From NCBI RefSeq assembly GCF_002234405.1, contig NZ_NMQT01000161.1, positions 1 through 47,973 of the forward strand: DNA of 47,973 bases. The letters are read 5' to 3'. Of this stretch, positions 6,927-15,592 are shown piece by piece. Under the pieces are notes generated by a model. The model was given only the letters and a program-made list of their open reading frames with translations. It made no database searches and was not told the DNA's origin. The first letter of the stretch is position 1; the number at the start of each line of letters is the position of its first letter. The DNA is from Amycolatopsis thailandensis. Lineage in GTDB: Bacteria > Actinomycetota > Actinomycetes > Mycobacteriales > Pseudonocardiaceae. The translations under genes were made by a program, and so were the position numbers.

Positions 6927-9758
6927 ATGAGCGGCGTGGCGCTCGACTTTCGCGTGCTGGGACCCACCGAGGTCACGGCGGACGGGTTGCCGGTGCCCTT
7001 GGGCGGCAGCAGGCCGCTCATCGTGCTGGCGGGCTTGTTGCTGCGCGCGAACAAGGTCGTGTCGGTCGAGGAGCTGGGCCGCTGGCTGTGGCCGGACGAC
7101 CAGCGGCGGTCCAAAGGCGCCCTGCAGACCTACATCCTGCGGGTCCGCCGGGCGCTCGGCGACGAGGTCGCCCTCCGTACCGAACGCGGCGGCTACCTGC
7201 TCGAACTCGACGAGAGCCTGCTCGACCTGGCCCGTTTCCGCGCGCTCGCCGCGGCGGGAGCGCAGGCCGCGGGGGACGGCGACCCGCGTCAGGCGGCCGA
7301 TCGGTTCGCCGCCGCGCTGTCCGAATGGCGAGGTCCGGCGCTGCAGAACGTCCACTCCGAAGCGCTGCTTCGGGACGAAGCCGATCAGCTGAGCGAAGAG
7401 CGACTACGCGTCCGCGAGCAGTGGGCGGACGCGCTCATCGCCCTCGGCGACCACGCCACCGTCATCCCCCAGCTGACCAGGCTGTGCCGGGAGAACCCGC
7501 TGCGGGAGCGCCTGCACGAGCAGCTCATGCTCGCGCTCTACCGCTCCGGCAGACAGGCCGAGGCGTTGGCCGTCTACCGCCGGATCGGCGCTGTGCTGGC
7601 CGAGGAACTGGGCCTGGACCCGGGCGCGTCGCTCCAGCGGGCGCACCAGGCGATCCTGACCGGCGAAGAGTCCGTCGAGACCACATTGGACTCCGAGCTG
7701 ACGCGGTACCGGCTCGGCACCGAACCGCTGATCCCGCGTCAGCTTCCCGCGGACCTCCGGGTGTTCTCCGGCCGTCAGCGCGATCTCAAGGCACTGCACG
7801 GACTCGTCCCGGAAGCGCTGGACACCGAACGGTCGACGTCCATCGCGTCGATCGAGGGCATGGGCGGCATCGGCAAGACGACCCTCGCCGTCCATTTCGC
7901 GCACGAGGTCGGCGAACGCTTCCCCGGCGGGCAGGTGTACCTCAACCTGCGCGGATACGGTCCGGGAGAGCCCGTCGAAACCGCGACCGCGCTCGAGACC
8001 ATGCTCGTTTCCGTCGGCGTCCCCGCCGATCGGATCCCCGCCGACGTCGACGGGCGCGCGGCCACCTGGCGCAGTCACAGCGCCGGCCGCCGGATGCTGA
8101 TCCTGCTCGACAACGCCGCGAGCACCGAGCAGATCCGGCCGCTGCTGCCCGGCCCGGGTTGCCTGGTGCTGGTGACCAGCCGCTGGCAGTTGCAGGCGCT
8201 CGTGGCGACCCACGGCGCGCGGCGGGTGGCGCTGGAGGAACTGCCGGAAGAGGACGCGATCGCGCTCGTCGCTTCGACGATCGGGCTGGACAGGGTCACC
8301 GAGGATCCCGAGGCCACCGAACGGTTCGTCCGGTACTGCGGCGGGCTGCCGCTGGCCATCCGGATCCTCGCGGTGCGGGCGGCGCAGTTCCCGGATCTCC
8401 CGCTGCGGGAGTTCGTCCGGTTGCTGGAAGCCGAACAGGACAGGCTGGATTCGTTCGACCTCGCCGACGGCGACGAGACGAACATCCGGGCCGTCTTCTC
8501 GTACTCGTACCGGGCGCTCGACGAACGGGCCGCGCGGATGCTGCGGCTGCTCGGCCTGCCCACCGGTGGCGACTTCAGCGTGCCCGCCGCCGCGGCGGTG
8601 GCGGGGGTCGACATCGCCGAAGCACACGCGGACCTGGCGAAGCTGGCCTCCGCGCACCTGATCGCGCGGTCCAGACCAGGCCGGTACCAGTTCCACGACC
8701 TCATCCGCGCGTACGCGGCCGAGCTTTCGGCGAAGGTCGACGGGCCCGAGGCACGGTCGGGAGTGCTGGACAGGCTGCTCCACGCGTCGCTGGCCTCCGC
8801 GCTGAACGCGTCGAGGCTCCTGCGTTCGGACCGGCACTACCGGCTCGTCGAGCCCGAGCGGTTCGACGGCGCGGGGCTGAAGTTCGGGCACTACGAACAG
8901 GCGCTGGACTGGTTCGACGAGGAGGCGGGGAACCTCATCGCCGCGGTGAACATCGCCTACCGGGAGCAGCGGCACCGGGAGTGCTGGCAGCTGGCGTGGC
9001 TGCTCCAGTCGTACTTCATCGTGCGGGCCCGGCTGGAGGATTGGCGTTCGGTGTTCGGCGTGGCGCTCCGCGCGGCCCGCGACCTGGGAGACCGCTCGGG
9101 CGAGGCCGCCATCCTCAGCGGGCTCGGCGTGGCCTGCGGCGTCGCCCGCCAGTACGAGGACAGCATCGTCTACCTCAAGCAGGTCGTCGAACTGCAACGA
9201 CAGGTCGGGGACCGGCAAGGGGAGGCACGGGCGCTCTACAACCTCACGCTGGCCAGCCAGGATCCCGACACCGGATGGGAATACGGGACGCGCGCGTTGC
9301 GGCTCATCCGGGAGTCCAACGTCGGCGCGGGCATGGAGGCCAGCGCGCTGCAGGCTCTCGGTGACATCTGTACCCAGGCCGGCCGCTTCGAGCAGGCGCT
9401 GGACTTCGCCGACCAGGCCTTGGCGCTGGAGGCGCACGCGCTCCCCGACGAAGCCCGCTTCACCTTGCACACCAAGGGGACCGCGCTGGTCGGGCTCGGC
9501 CGCCACGACGAGGGCATCGCCTGTATGAAGCGCGCCGTCGAGATGTTCTTCGCCCACGGCGAGCTCTACGAGGCGGCCGACGTGCTGGCCCAGCTCGGCG
9601 GAATCCATCTGCGGTTCGGCGATCCCTCGTCGGCGCGGGACTGCTGGCTGCGTTCGGTGCGGGTGCTGACCGAGCTCGCGCATCCGGACGCCGAGGATGT
9701 CCGCACGAAGCTCGCGTCGCTCGTCGGCGAAACGGTCAAGCCGATCAGGCTTGAGTGA
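6927..9758 (+). CDS. AfsR/SARP-type transcriptional regulator with NB-ARC and TPR
   Basis: A 943-residue regulator of AfsR architecture. An OmpR-like winged helix covers about residues 5-92 (FRVLGPTEV through the RTERGGYLLEL hairpin). The bacterial transcriptional activation domain covers about 95-245. An NB-ARC ATPase follows with P-loop GMGGIGKTT (311-319), a Walker B-like LILLDNA block, and the GLPLAI motif. The C-terminal third has TPR-like helical repeats. Such proteins activate secondary-metabolite or developmental genes after ATP-dependent oligomerisation. ATG 6927 is chosen because the winged helix starts just after it; GTG 6936 is an alternative. No biosynthetic cluster is visible, so its target is unknown. 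Confidence 0.9.
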   Translation: MSGVALDFRVLGPTEVTADGLPVPLGGSRPLIVLAGLLLRANKVVSVEELGRWLWPDDQRRSKGALQTYILRVRRALGDEVALRTERGGYLLELDESLLDLARFRALAAAGAQAAGDGDPRQAADRFAAALSEWRGPALQNVHSEALLRDEADQLSEERLRVREQWADALIALGDHATVIPQLTRLCRENPLRERLHEQLMLALYRSGRQAEALAVYRRIGAVLAEELGLDPGASLQRAHQAILTGEESVETTLDSELTRYRLGTEPLIPRQLPADLRVFSGRQRDLKALHGLVPEALDTERSTSIASIEGMGGIGKTTLAVHFAHEVGERFPGGQVYLNLRGYGPGEPVETATALETMLVSVGVPADRIPADVDGRAATWRSHSAGRRMLILLDNAASTEQIRPLLPGPGCLVLVTSRWQLQALVATHGARRVALEELPEEDAIALVASTIGLDRVTEDPEATERFVRYCGGLPLAIRILAVRAAQFPDLPLREFVRLLEAEQDRLDSFDLADGDETNIRAVFSYSYRALDERAARMLRLLGLPTGGDFSVPAAAAVAGVDIAEAHADLAKLASAHLIARSRPGRYQFHDLIRAYAAELSAKVDGPEARSGVLDRLLHASLASALNASRLLRSDRHYRLVEPERFDGAGLKFGHYEQALDWFDEEAGNLIAAVNIAYREQRHRECWQLAWLLQSYFIVRARLEDWRSVFGVALRAARDLGDRSGEAAILSGLGVACGVARQYEDSIVYLKQVVELQRQVGDRQGEARALYNLTLASQDPDTGWEYGTRALRLIRESNVGAGMEASALQALGDICTQAGRFEQALDFADQALALEAHALPDEARFTLHTKGTALVGLGRHDEGIACMKRAVEMFFAHGELYEAADVLAQLGGIHLRFGDPSSARDCWLRSVRVLTELAHPDAEDVRTKLASLVGETVKPIRLE

Positions 9759-9873
9759 GGCACGGGCGCCCGGCGTGCCGACCCCCAGTCGCAGCACGCG
9801 AGTACGCCCGTGACCTCGCGCGCTACTTAACAGGACACCGCTCACTGTGCGCTGACTGTGCAGCTCGCGCGGT

Positions 9874-10689
9874 TCACGCCAGGAGTTTCGCGAGGGCGAT
9901 CGCGTTCTTCGGGGCCTCTACTTCGACGTCGTTGTCGAAGTAGACGTACGTGTCGCGACGCCAGCCTTCGATCTTGCGAGCCCACTGCTTGAGTGCCTTT
10001 TCGCCGTAGCCGCTGACGTACAGCTCCTCGGCGCCGTGCAGGCGGACGTACGCGAAGTCCTCGCTCGTCATCTCGTCGACGAACGGGAACTTCCCGGCGG
10101 TGTCGGCGACCACGAGCGCGATGCCGTGCTTCCGGAACAGTTCGAGGCTTTCGGGTTCGGCGAAGCTCGGATGCCGGACTTCGACGGCGTGCCGGAGCTT
10201 CCGGCGAGGCTTCGCGTCGGTGTGCGGTTCGGCCTTCAGCTTGTCGTCGTGCCCACCCGCGAGCTTGGCGGCGGCGTGACTGGTGCGCGGGAGGAGCTCG
10301 AAGAACGCCTCGACGCGCTCTGCGTCGAACGCCAGCCGCGGCGGCAGCTGCCAAAGGATCGGCCCCAGTTTCCGGCCGAGCGCCAGCACCCCGGAGGCGA
10401 AGAAGTTCGCCAGCGGCGTCTCGACGTCGCGCAGTCGCTTCTGATGCGTGATGAAGCGGCCGCCCTTGACGGCGAAGACGAAGTCATCCGGTGTCTCTTC
10501 GGCCCACGCCCGGTACCGCTCGGGCCGTTGCAGGGAGTAGAACGAGCCGTTGAGCTCGACCGAGTTCATCCGGCCCGCCAGGTATTCCAGCTCGCGCCGC
10601 TGCACCAGCCCGCGGGGATAGAAGTCCCCGCGCCAGGACGGGTAGCGCCAGCCCGAAGTGCCTATTCTCAGCTCCGCGACGTCGATCAC
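9874..10689 (-). CDS. DUF72 family protein (YecE-like)
   Basis: A 271-residue DUF72 protein. The N-terminus IGTSGWRYPSWRGDFYP (from about residue 6) is the family signature, followed by the NSVELNGSFY block and a TIM-barrel pattern of alternating strands and helices. The C-terminal YVYFDNDVEV motif is also typical. The function of the family is not established. The GTG at 10687-10689 has GGAAGG 6 bases upstream and gives a normal length. It follows the DUF4253 gene on the same strand after 49 bases, so both may be transcribed from the SOS-box promoter at 11506-11545. Confidence 0.9.
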   Translation of the reverse strand: MIDVAELRIGTSGWRYPSWRGDFYPRGLVQRRELEYLAGRMNSVELNGSFYSLQRPERYRAWAEETPDDFVFAVKGGRFITHQKRLRDVETPLANFFASGVLALGRKLGPILWQLPPRLAFDAERVEAFFELLPRTSHAAAKLAGGHDDKLKAEPHTDAKPRRKLRHAVEVRHPSFAEPESLELFRKHGIALVVADTAGKFPFVDEMTSEDFAYVRLHGAEELYVSGYGEKALKQWARKIEGWRRDTYVYFDNDVEVEAPKNAIALAKLLA

Positions 10690-10738
10690 CGCCTTCCGAT
10701 GCCCTGATTCCCCCTCTCCTTCCGGCGCAAACGCCCGC

Positions 10739-11494
10739 TCACGCCCACGAGAACCGCCACCGGCGGGTCTGGACCAGGCTGGCGGCGAACTCGCGCAGGT
10801 TGCCTGGCTGACCGGCGAACTCGGGCAGGCAGAACGAGCGGTGCTCGGCGGCGACGGTGAGCGCCCGGCCCTGGGTGCGCGGCGGCGCGGCCACCGACAA
10901 CTCCATCGAGTCGAAGCCCAAAACTGTGAGCGTGGCACCGAAGCGGTCTTCCCAGCTGCGCAGGACGGCGGACAGCTCGTGGACCTGGTCGGTCGCCTTG
11001 ATCATGCCCGTCCAGCCGAGGATCGCCGGGATGTCGGCTGGCCGCTCCGTTTGCACCAGCGCGAGCCGGTGCTGTCCGCGCGCGGCCAGGATCGACCCGG
11101 TGTTGCCCGCCTCGGCCAGCGGATCCGCGCGGCGCGCCGGACGACGCGCGAGGCCGGGGAACTTCGCGCCGAACGGGCGCAGGCAGGCGCCGTCGCAGCA
11201 CGACGTGTCCCACCAGCGGGCCAGCACCTCGCCCGGGTCCACCGAGGCGATCCGGTGATCGGCGGGGGCGAGCCTGCCACGGTCGTCGATCCAGTCCTCG
11301 CCGTTGGCCGCGAACCGCTGGTCGTGCGGGATGAGCACCGGCCACAGCCCGGACCGGTCGAACTCGGCGACACAGCCGGTGTAGCGCTCCGGCCTGGCCA
11401 AAGGCAGGTCGGAAACCCAGATCCGGCCGTGCCAGCGGCCGGGAGGCAAGGTCTGGACGGGCGGCGTACCCGGGCGGAACGGTGCGATCGTCAT
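10739..11494 (-). CDS. DUF4253 domain protein, probable LexA regulon member
   Basis: A 251-residue soluble protein. The C-terminal 110 residues (from about LALVQTERPADIPAILGWTGM) look like the DUF4253 domain, a family of unknown function in actinobacteria. The middle contains WWDTSCCDGACL, a cluster of Cys and Trp. GAGGGGAAG upstream of ATG 11492-11494 fixes the start. Two perfect CGAAC-N4-GTTCG palindromes lie 12-51 bases upstream of the start, so LexA control is likely. With the DUF72 gene behind it, it may form a DNA-damage-induced pair. What the protein does in that response is unknown. Confidence 0.8.
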   Translation of the reverse strand: MTIAPFRPGTPPVQTLPPGRWHGRIWVSDLPLARPERYTGCVAEFDRSGLWPVLIPHDQRFAANGEDWIDDRGRLAPADHRIASVDPGEVLARWWDTSCCDGACLRPFGAKFPGLARRPARRADPLAEAGNTGSILAARGQHRLALVQTERPADIPAILGWTGMIKATDQVHELSAVLRSWEDRFGATLTVLGFDSMELSVAAPPRTQGRALTVAAEHRSFCLPEFAGQPGNLREFAASLVQTRRWRFSWA

Positions 11495-11505
11495 CGGCTT
11501 CCCCT

Positions 11506-11519
11506 CGAACTGGTGTTCG
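11506..11519 (-). promoter_or_regulatory. SOS box 1 (LexA operator)
   Basis: CGAACTGGTGTTCG is a perfect match to the actinobacterial/Bacillus LexA box CGAAC-N4-GTTCG. It lies 12 bases upstream of the DUF4253 start codon, where LexA would block transcription or initiation. Confidence 0.8.
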
Positions 11520-11531
11520 GTCAACTCTACC

Positions 11532-11545
11532 CGAACACTAGTTCG
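11532..11545 (-). promoter_or_regulatory. SOS box 2 (LexA operator)
   Basis: CGAACACTAGTTCG is a second perfect CGAAC-N4-GTTCG palindrome. The centres of the two boxes are 26 bases apart. The whole 11506-11545 stretch is itself an inverted repeat with one mismatch. Confidence 0.8.
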
Positions 11546-11670
11546 AAGCACCGACAGTTTTCGATACCCCGTTTGCGGGATCTCGCGACCGTCGCCCCAC
11601 TCGCCTCTGGTGTCACAACGACCCCAGTGGCACCGTCCACAGTGGACGCTCAGTGGCGTCTTGGAAGTCC

Positions 11671-11717
11671 GTGAAGGCCTCCTTCCCTACTTTCAGGGTA
11701 GGGAAGGAGGCCTTCAC
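11671..11717. repeat. Inverted repeat, GTGAAGGCCTCCTT family
   Basis: Perfect 20-base arms GTGAAGGCCTCCTTCCCTAC (11671-11690) and complement (11698-11717) enclose a 7-base loop. Confidence 0.85.
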
Positions 11718-11785
11718 TACTTTCCCGAGACGGGCTTCATTCCTTGAACCGACGGAGGCCTTCATAGACCGGTGCTCCGCGAGGT

Positions 11786-11829
11786 GAAGGGGACTTTCCT
11801 CTCATCGCACGAGCGGTGAAGTCCCCTTC
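11786..11829. repeat. Degenerate inverted repeat, GGGGACTT family
   Basis: The arms GAAGGGGACTT (11786-11796) and complement (11819-11829) are perfect but short, with a 22-base loop related to the loop of the repeat at 83-139. Confidence 0.65.
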
Positions 11830-11875
11830 GCGGCAGGCCTTGCGGTTTCTCGGGGTGGCGGAGGTGCCGAAGCGT

Positions 11876-11924
11876 CGCGAAAGCCACTTTCGCAACCTTC
11901 AACGTTGCGAAAGTGGCTTTCGCG
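11876..11924. repeat. Inverted repeat, AAGTGGCTTTCGC family
   Basis: Perfect 21-base arms (11876-11896 and 11904-11924) enclose the loop CTTCAAC. The arm contains GCGAAAGCCACTTTCGCAAC. Confidence 0.85.
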
Positions 11925-11956
11925 GCATGATCGCCGGGTGTCGCACGGGCCAGGTC

Positions 11957-11979
11957 GGTCGTGAGTGGCGATTCGGGTT
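11957..11979 (+). repeat. Dispersed 23-base element, copy 1
   Basis: Contains GTCGTGAGTGGCGATTCGGG. Identical copies are at 41890-41912 and, inverted, at 42365-42387. Near copies are at 21039-21061 and 21381-21403 (both inverted), and a partial one is at 21020-21036. All are intergenic. Confidence 0.8.
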
Positions 11980-12077
11980 ATTGAGGGTAAGGCGAAGTGA
12001 CGTGTTCACCGGCTCGTCCACCTACCGGTGTCGGCGTCGCGGATCGGCGCCGGCACGCGAAAGTGCCGCGCGGTGGG

Positions 12078-13724
12078 TCACATCGGGCGCAGCAGGTCGT
12101 CCGCGTCCACGATCCGGTACGCGTAGCCCTGTTCGGCCAGGAACCGCTGCCGGTGCGCCGCGTACTCCGTGTCGACGGTGTCCCGCGAGACGACCGAGTA
12201 GAAGTGCGCCTGCCGTCCGTCGCCCTTGGGCCGCAACAGCCGTCCGAGCCGCTGAGCCTCCTCCTGCCGCGAGCCGAACGTCCCGGAGATCTGGATCGCG
12301 ACCGAGGCCTCCGGCAGGTCGATCGAGAAGTTGGCGACCTTCGAAACGACGAGCGTCCTGATCTCGCCGCGCCGGAACGCGTCGAACAGTTCCTCGCGTT
12401 CCTTGTTCCGCGTCGCGCCCTGGATCACCGGCGCGTCCAGTTCGTCGCCGATCATCTCCAGCTGGTCGAGGTAGGCCCCGATGACCAGGGTCGGCTCGCC
12501 GGGATGCCGGTCCACCAGCGATTTGATCACCTTGGTCTTGGTGTCCGCGGTCGCCGCGAGTTTGTACCGCTCCTCGGCCTCGGCCGTCGCGTACGCGAGC
12601 CTCTCCGCGTCGGTCAGCGTCACCCGGACCTCGGTGCATTCCGCCGGCGCGATCCAGCCCTGCGCCTCGATGTCCCGCCACGGGACGTCGTACCGCTTCG
12701 GGCCGATCAGGGAGAACACGTCACCCTCGCGCCCGTCCTCGCGCACGAGGGTCGCCGTCAGCCCCAGCCGCCGCCGCGATTGCAGGTCCGCGGTCATCCG
12801 GAACACCGGCGCTGGCAGCAGGTGGACCTCGTCGTAGACGACCAGGCCCCAGTCCCGCGAGTCGAACAGGTCCAGGTGTTTGTACTCGCCCTTGGTCTTG
12901 CGCGTGACCACCTGGTACGTCGCGATGGTGACCGGCCGGATCTCCTTCTTCTCCCCGGAGTACTCGCCGATCTCCTCTTCGGTGAGCGAGGTCCGCGCGA
13001 TCAGCTCGCGTTTCCACTGCCGTCCGGCGACCGTGTTGGTCACCAGGATCAGCGTCGTCGCCTTCGCGTGCGCCATGGCCGCCGCGCCGACGAGGGTCTT
13101 GCCCGCGCCACAGGGCAGCACGACGACGCCGGACCCGCCCGCCCAGAACGCCTCCGCGGCCTTGCGCTGGTAGTCGCGCAGCTCCCAGTCGTCCTCGGCG
13201 AGGTCGATCGGGTGTGCCTCGCCGTCGACGTAACCGGCGAGGTCTTCAGCGGGCCAGCCGACCTTCAGCAGCGCCTGCTTGAGCCGTCCGCGTTCGGACG
13301 GATGCACGATGACGGTGTCCTCGTCGATCCGCGCGCCCAGCATCGGGCTGATCTTCTTGTGCCGGAGGATCTCCTCCAGCACCGCGCGGTCGATGGTCGA
13401 CATGACCAGGCCGTGCGCCGGGTGGTTGGCGATCTGGAGCCGGCCGAACCGGCCCATCGTGTCCACGATGTCGATGAGCAGCGGCTGGGGCACGGGGAAC
13501 CGCGAGTACGTCGTCAGCGCGTCGACGACCTGTTCGGCGTCGTGGCCGGCCGCGCGGGCGTTCCACAACGCCAGCGGCGTGATCCGGTAGGTGTGGACGT
13601 GCTCGGGCGCGCGTTCCAGCTCGGCGAACGGCGCGATGGCGATCCGCGCGTCGTCGGCCTGGCTGTTGTCGACCTCGAGCAGGACGGTCTTGTCGGACTG
13701 GACGATCAGCGGGCCATCGGTCAC
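12078..13724 (-). CDS. XPB/ERCC3-type DNA repair helicase
   Basis: A 548-residue superfamily 2 helicase of the XPB group. The N-terminal part (1-180) is the XPB damage-recognition-like domain. Walker A is PCGAGKT (204-210), Walker B is DEVH (298-301), motif III is LTATLV (322-327), followed directly by RED (328-330), the XPB-specific motif for DNA unwinding. The C-terminal RecA domain has QRLGRLLRPKGD. It opens DNA in an ATP-dependent way, as a repair helicase. The GTG at 13722-13724 is the only near start; AAAGGAGG lies unusually close to it (2 bases). In Mycobacterium tuberculosis the homologue ercc3 neighbours Rv0862c, whose relative here is about 21 kb away at 34769. Confidence 0.93.
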   Translation of the reverse strand: MTDGPLIVQSDKTVLLEVDNSQADDARIAIAPFAELERAPEHVHTYRITPLALWNARAAGHDAEQVVDALTTYSRFPVPQPLLIDIVDTMGRFGRLQIANHPAHGLVMSTIDRAVLEEILRHKKISPMLGARIDEDTVIVHPSERGRLKQALLKVGWPAEDLAGYVDGEAHPIDLAEDDWELRDYQRKAAEAFWAGGSGVVVLPCGAGKTLVGAAAMAHAKATTLILVTNTVAGRQWKRELIARTSLTEEEIGEYSGEKKEIRPVTIATYQVVTRKTKGEYKHLDLFDSRDWGLVVYDEVHLLPAPVFRMTADLQSRRRLGLTATLVREDGREGDVFSLIGPKRYDVPWRDIEAQGWIAPAECTEVRVTLTDAERLAYATAEAEERYKLAATADTKTKVIKSLVDRHPGEPTLVIGAYLDQLEMIGDELDAPVIQGATRNKEREELFDAFRRGEIRTLVVSKVANFSIDLPEASVAIQISGTFGSRQEEAQRLGRLLRPKGDGRQAHFYSVVSRDTVDTEYAAHRQRFLAEQGYAYRIVDADDLLRPM

Positions 13725-13809
13725 ATCCTCCTTTATACGTTCCGGCCACACCGGCTCCCGTCGCGGCACCGCTGGTGGAAGGATGTGCGGAAGGTGACTG
13801 GAGGGGACC

Positions 13810-14445
13810 TTGACGACTACACCGACCGGCGGGATGCCCGAGTACGACCCGTTCAACGCGCCCGCGCCGCTGCCCGCGATGGCGGACACCGGGATGCCGA
13901 CGCCGTTCCCGAAGCCGCCGCGGATCAGCGTGCTGGCCAAGGTGTCCATCGTCTTCGGCGTCATCGCCGCGCTGGGCCTGGGGAGCCTGGTCGCCTGGGG
14001 GATCTCGCAGTCCGGCAAGTTCGCCAGGGTCGAGGTGGGCAAGTGCCTGTACCTGACCGACGAGGCGGGTGGCGGCCAGAGCTACACGACCACCAGCTGC
14101 TCGTCGAACCGGGCGACCTTCCGCATCGACGAGGTGCGCACCGGCTCGTCGGAATGCCGCGATTCGGACTACGTCCAGTTCGAGCTGTACGGGAGTTCGT
14201 CCAGCAAGAGGGCCGAGAAGACGCTCTGCCTCGCGCTGAACGTCGAGACCGGGGACTGTCTGCGCGACGTCGTGCATGAGACGCGGATCGCGAAGGTCCG
14301 CTGCACCGACATCAGCGCGGAGGCCCGGGCCGTGGTGACGCGGGGATCGTCGGAGAGCGCCTGTTCGTCGGACGACACCGCGCTGCACTACACGGGGCCG
14401 CCCGAGCGCACCGTGTGTCTCAGGCCGACCGGCGAAAACATCTAA
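13810..14445 (+). CDS. LppU/SCO3897-like membrane-anchored protein
   Basis: A 211-residue protein with a Pro-rich cytoplasmic N-terminus (1-38), one membrane segment (about 43-65) and an extracytoplasmic Cys-containing domain starting VEVGKCLYL. This layout and the GxC pattern match actinobacterial LppU/SCO3897-like proteins of unknown function. Translation begins at TTG 13810-13812, with GAGGGGA just upstream. Its TAA (14443-14445) overlaps the stop of the convergent binding-protein gene. Confidence 0.75.
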   Translation: MTTTPTGGMPEYDPFNAPAPLPAMADTGMPTPFPKPPRISVLAKVSIVFGVIAALGLGSLVAWGISQSGKFARVEVGKCLYLTDEAGGGQSYTTTSCSSNRATFRIDEVRTGSSECRDSDYVQFELYGSSSSKRAEKTLCLALNVETGDCLRDVVHETRIAKVRCTDISAEARAVVTRGSSESACSSDDTALHYTGPPERTVCLRPTGENI

Positions 14446-15401
14446 GAGCGCGGCACCATCGCTTGGACGTCCAGCCGGGCGCCGAGCATGCCGGAGTTGT
14501 GCATCAGGTCGGCGACCCGCTGCAGCCGGATGCCGTTGAGGGACACCGGGTAACTCCCGAGCGAGATCAGTGACGCCGTGGTCCGGTCGATGTCGGAGAA
14601 CGACGGCAGCGCGTCGCGGACGGTGGCCGGGTCGGCGGCCCGCACCTGCGCTTCGCCGAGCACTTCCCGGAAGACCGCGAGCGTGCGGGCGTTGCCCTGG
14701 GCGAAGCCCCCGGTCGAAACGTAGGACGACATCGGGAAGTCCAGCGTCGCGCCGCGGGCACCGTCGGCGAGGATGCTCGCCCCGAGTTCCTTCTCGGCCC
14801 TGGTGATGTACGGCTCGACCATCCACGCGGCGTCGACCTCGCCCGCTTGGAGCGCCTGCGGCATCCGGTCGAACGGGTGCTGCTTGAACTGGATCCGGTT
14901 CACGTCGACGCCTGCGGTGCCGAGGACCGACCTGGCCGCGAGCACACCGACGTCGTCGAGCATGTTCACCGCGATCTTCGGCGATTTCTTGAGCGTCGGC
15001 TCGGTGTATTCGGAGCCGGGGAGTGTGACGAGCGCCATGGTGTTGCGGCCGGCGGTGTAGGCCTCGCCCTGCAACTGCAGCGCCGTCCCGGCCGCGGCGG
15101 CGCGGAAGATGGAGACGTCGCTGGCGAACGCCAAGTCGATCTCGCCCGCGGAAAGCTTGCCGATCGCCTGGTCGGCGGGGACGTCGACGAGGGTGACGGA
15201 AAGGCCGGCGGCGGTGAACTTCCCCGCGGCGACGGCGACCCTCAAGGGCGCCGTGTCGATGGGGCTTCCGACACCGATGCGCAGTTCCGTCCGTTCGAGT
15301 GGCGCGTCGGTGCTTGCGTCACCACGGGAAAACACTCCGCAACCGGTCGTCGCCAGCAGAGCCGCTACCAGCGGAATCGCCAAGACGCGCATCTTCGTCA
15401 C
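14442..15401 (-). CDS. NitT/TauT-type substrate-binding lipoprotein
   Basis: A 319-residue lipoprotein with lipobox LATTGC (Cys21). The mature part is of the SsuA/ThiY/NMT1-like periplasmic binding fold, with an APLRVAVAAGKFTAAGL block and a hinge/second lobe around 130-230. The C-terminal text LNGIRLQRVADLMHNSGML...LDVQAMV matches the ends of the two binding proteins at 23998 and 25251, so the three are paralogues. No permease or ATPase is adjacent. It diverges from the CvnA-like kinase at 15593, so a sensory role for that kinase is plausible. The start is GTG 15401, with AGGTGA upstream; ATG 15392 is an alternative. Confidence 0.85.
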   Translation of the reverse strand: MTKMRVLAIPLVAALLATTGCGVFSRGDASTDAPLERTELRIGVGSPIDTAPLRVAVAAGKFTAAGLSVTLVDVPADQAIGKLSAGEIDLAFASDVSIFRAAAAGTALQLQGEAYTAGRNTMALVTLPGSEYTEPTLKKSPKIAVNMLDDVGVLAARSVLGTAGVDVNRIQFKQHPFDRMPQALQAGEVDAAWMVEPYITRAEKELGASILADGARGATLDFPMSSYVSTGGFAQGNARTLAVFREVLGEAQVRAADPATVRDALPSFSDIDRTTASLISLGSYPVSLNGIRLQRVADLMHNSGMLGARLDVQAMVPRS

Positions 15402-15592
15402 CGCTCACCTACCGAGAGAATGTGCTCCTCCTTCTGGATCGTATGGTCCGGGCCCCATACGATCGCGTGCGGGAGACGCCGGATTGCGCGGCTTTCGATC
15501 GTTCTCGAACCTTGTTACTCTACAGTAGGTTCGGGCTCTCGTCCCCGATATCAGCCATGGGAAAGGGTCCCGTGGTGGGAAAAGGAAACCAG

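Larger units (their letters stand above)
11552..12077. other. Intergenic region of 526 bases holding palindromic repeats
   Basis: No convincing gene. It holds three long palindromes (11671-11717, 11786-11829, 11876-11924) and one copy of the dispersed GAGTGGCGATTCGGG element (11957-11979). It lies between the 3' end of XPB and the promoter of the DUF4253 gene. Open frames running through it merely translate the repeats. Confidence 0.8.

Noticed and set aside
9759..9779. Short GGCACG/CGTGCC hairpin after the AfsR-type gene
   Set aside because: Only 6-base arms; it is too weak to call a terminator.
7404..9845. 813-codon reverse frame opposite the AfsR-type gene
   Set aside because: No domain is visible and composition is that of an antisense shadow; the forward frame has clear domains.
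11816..12361. 181-codon forward frame upstream of and into XPB
   Set aside because: It passes through two repeats and then runs antisense to XPB.
15498..15526. Promoter with -10 TACAGT before the orphan kinase
   Set aside because: TACAGT is present at 15521-15526, but no acceptable -35 lies 16-18 bases upstream, so it is not called.
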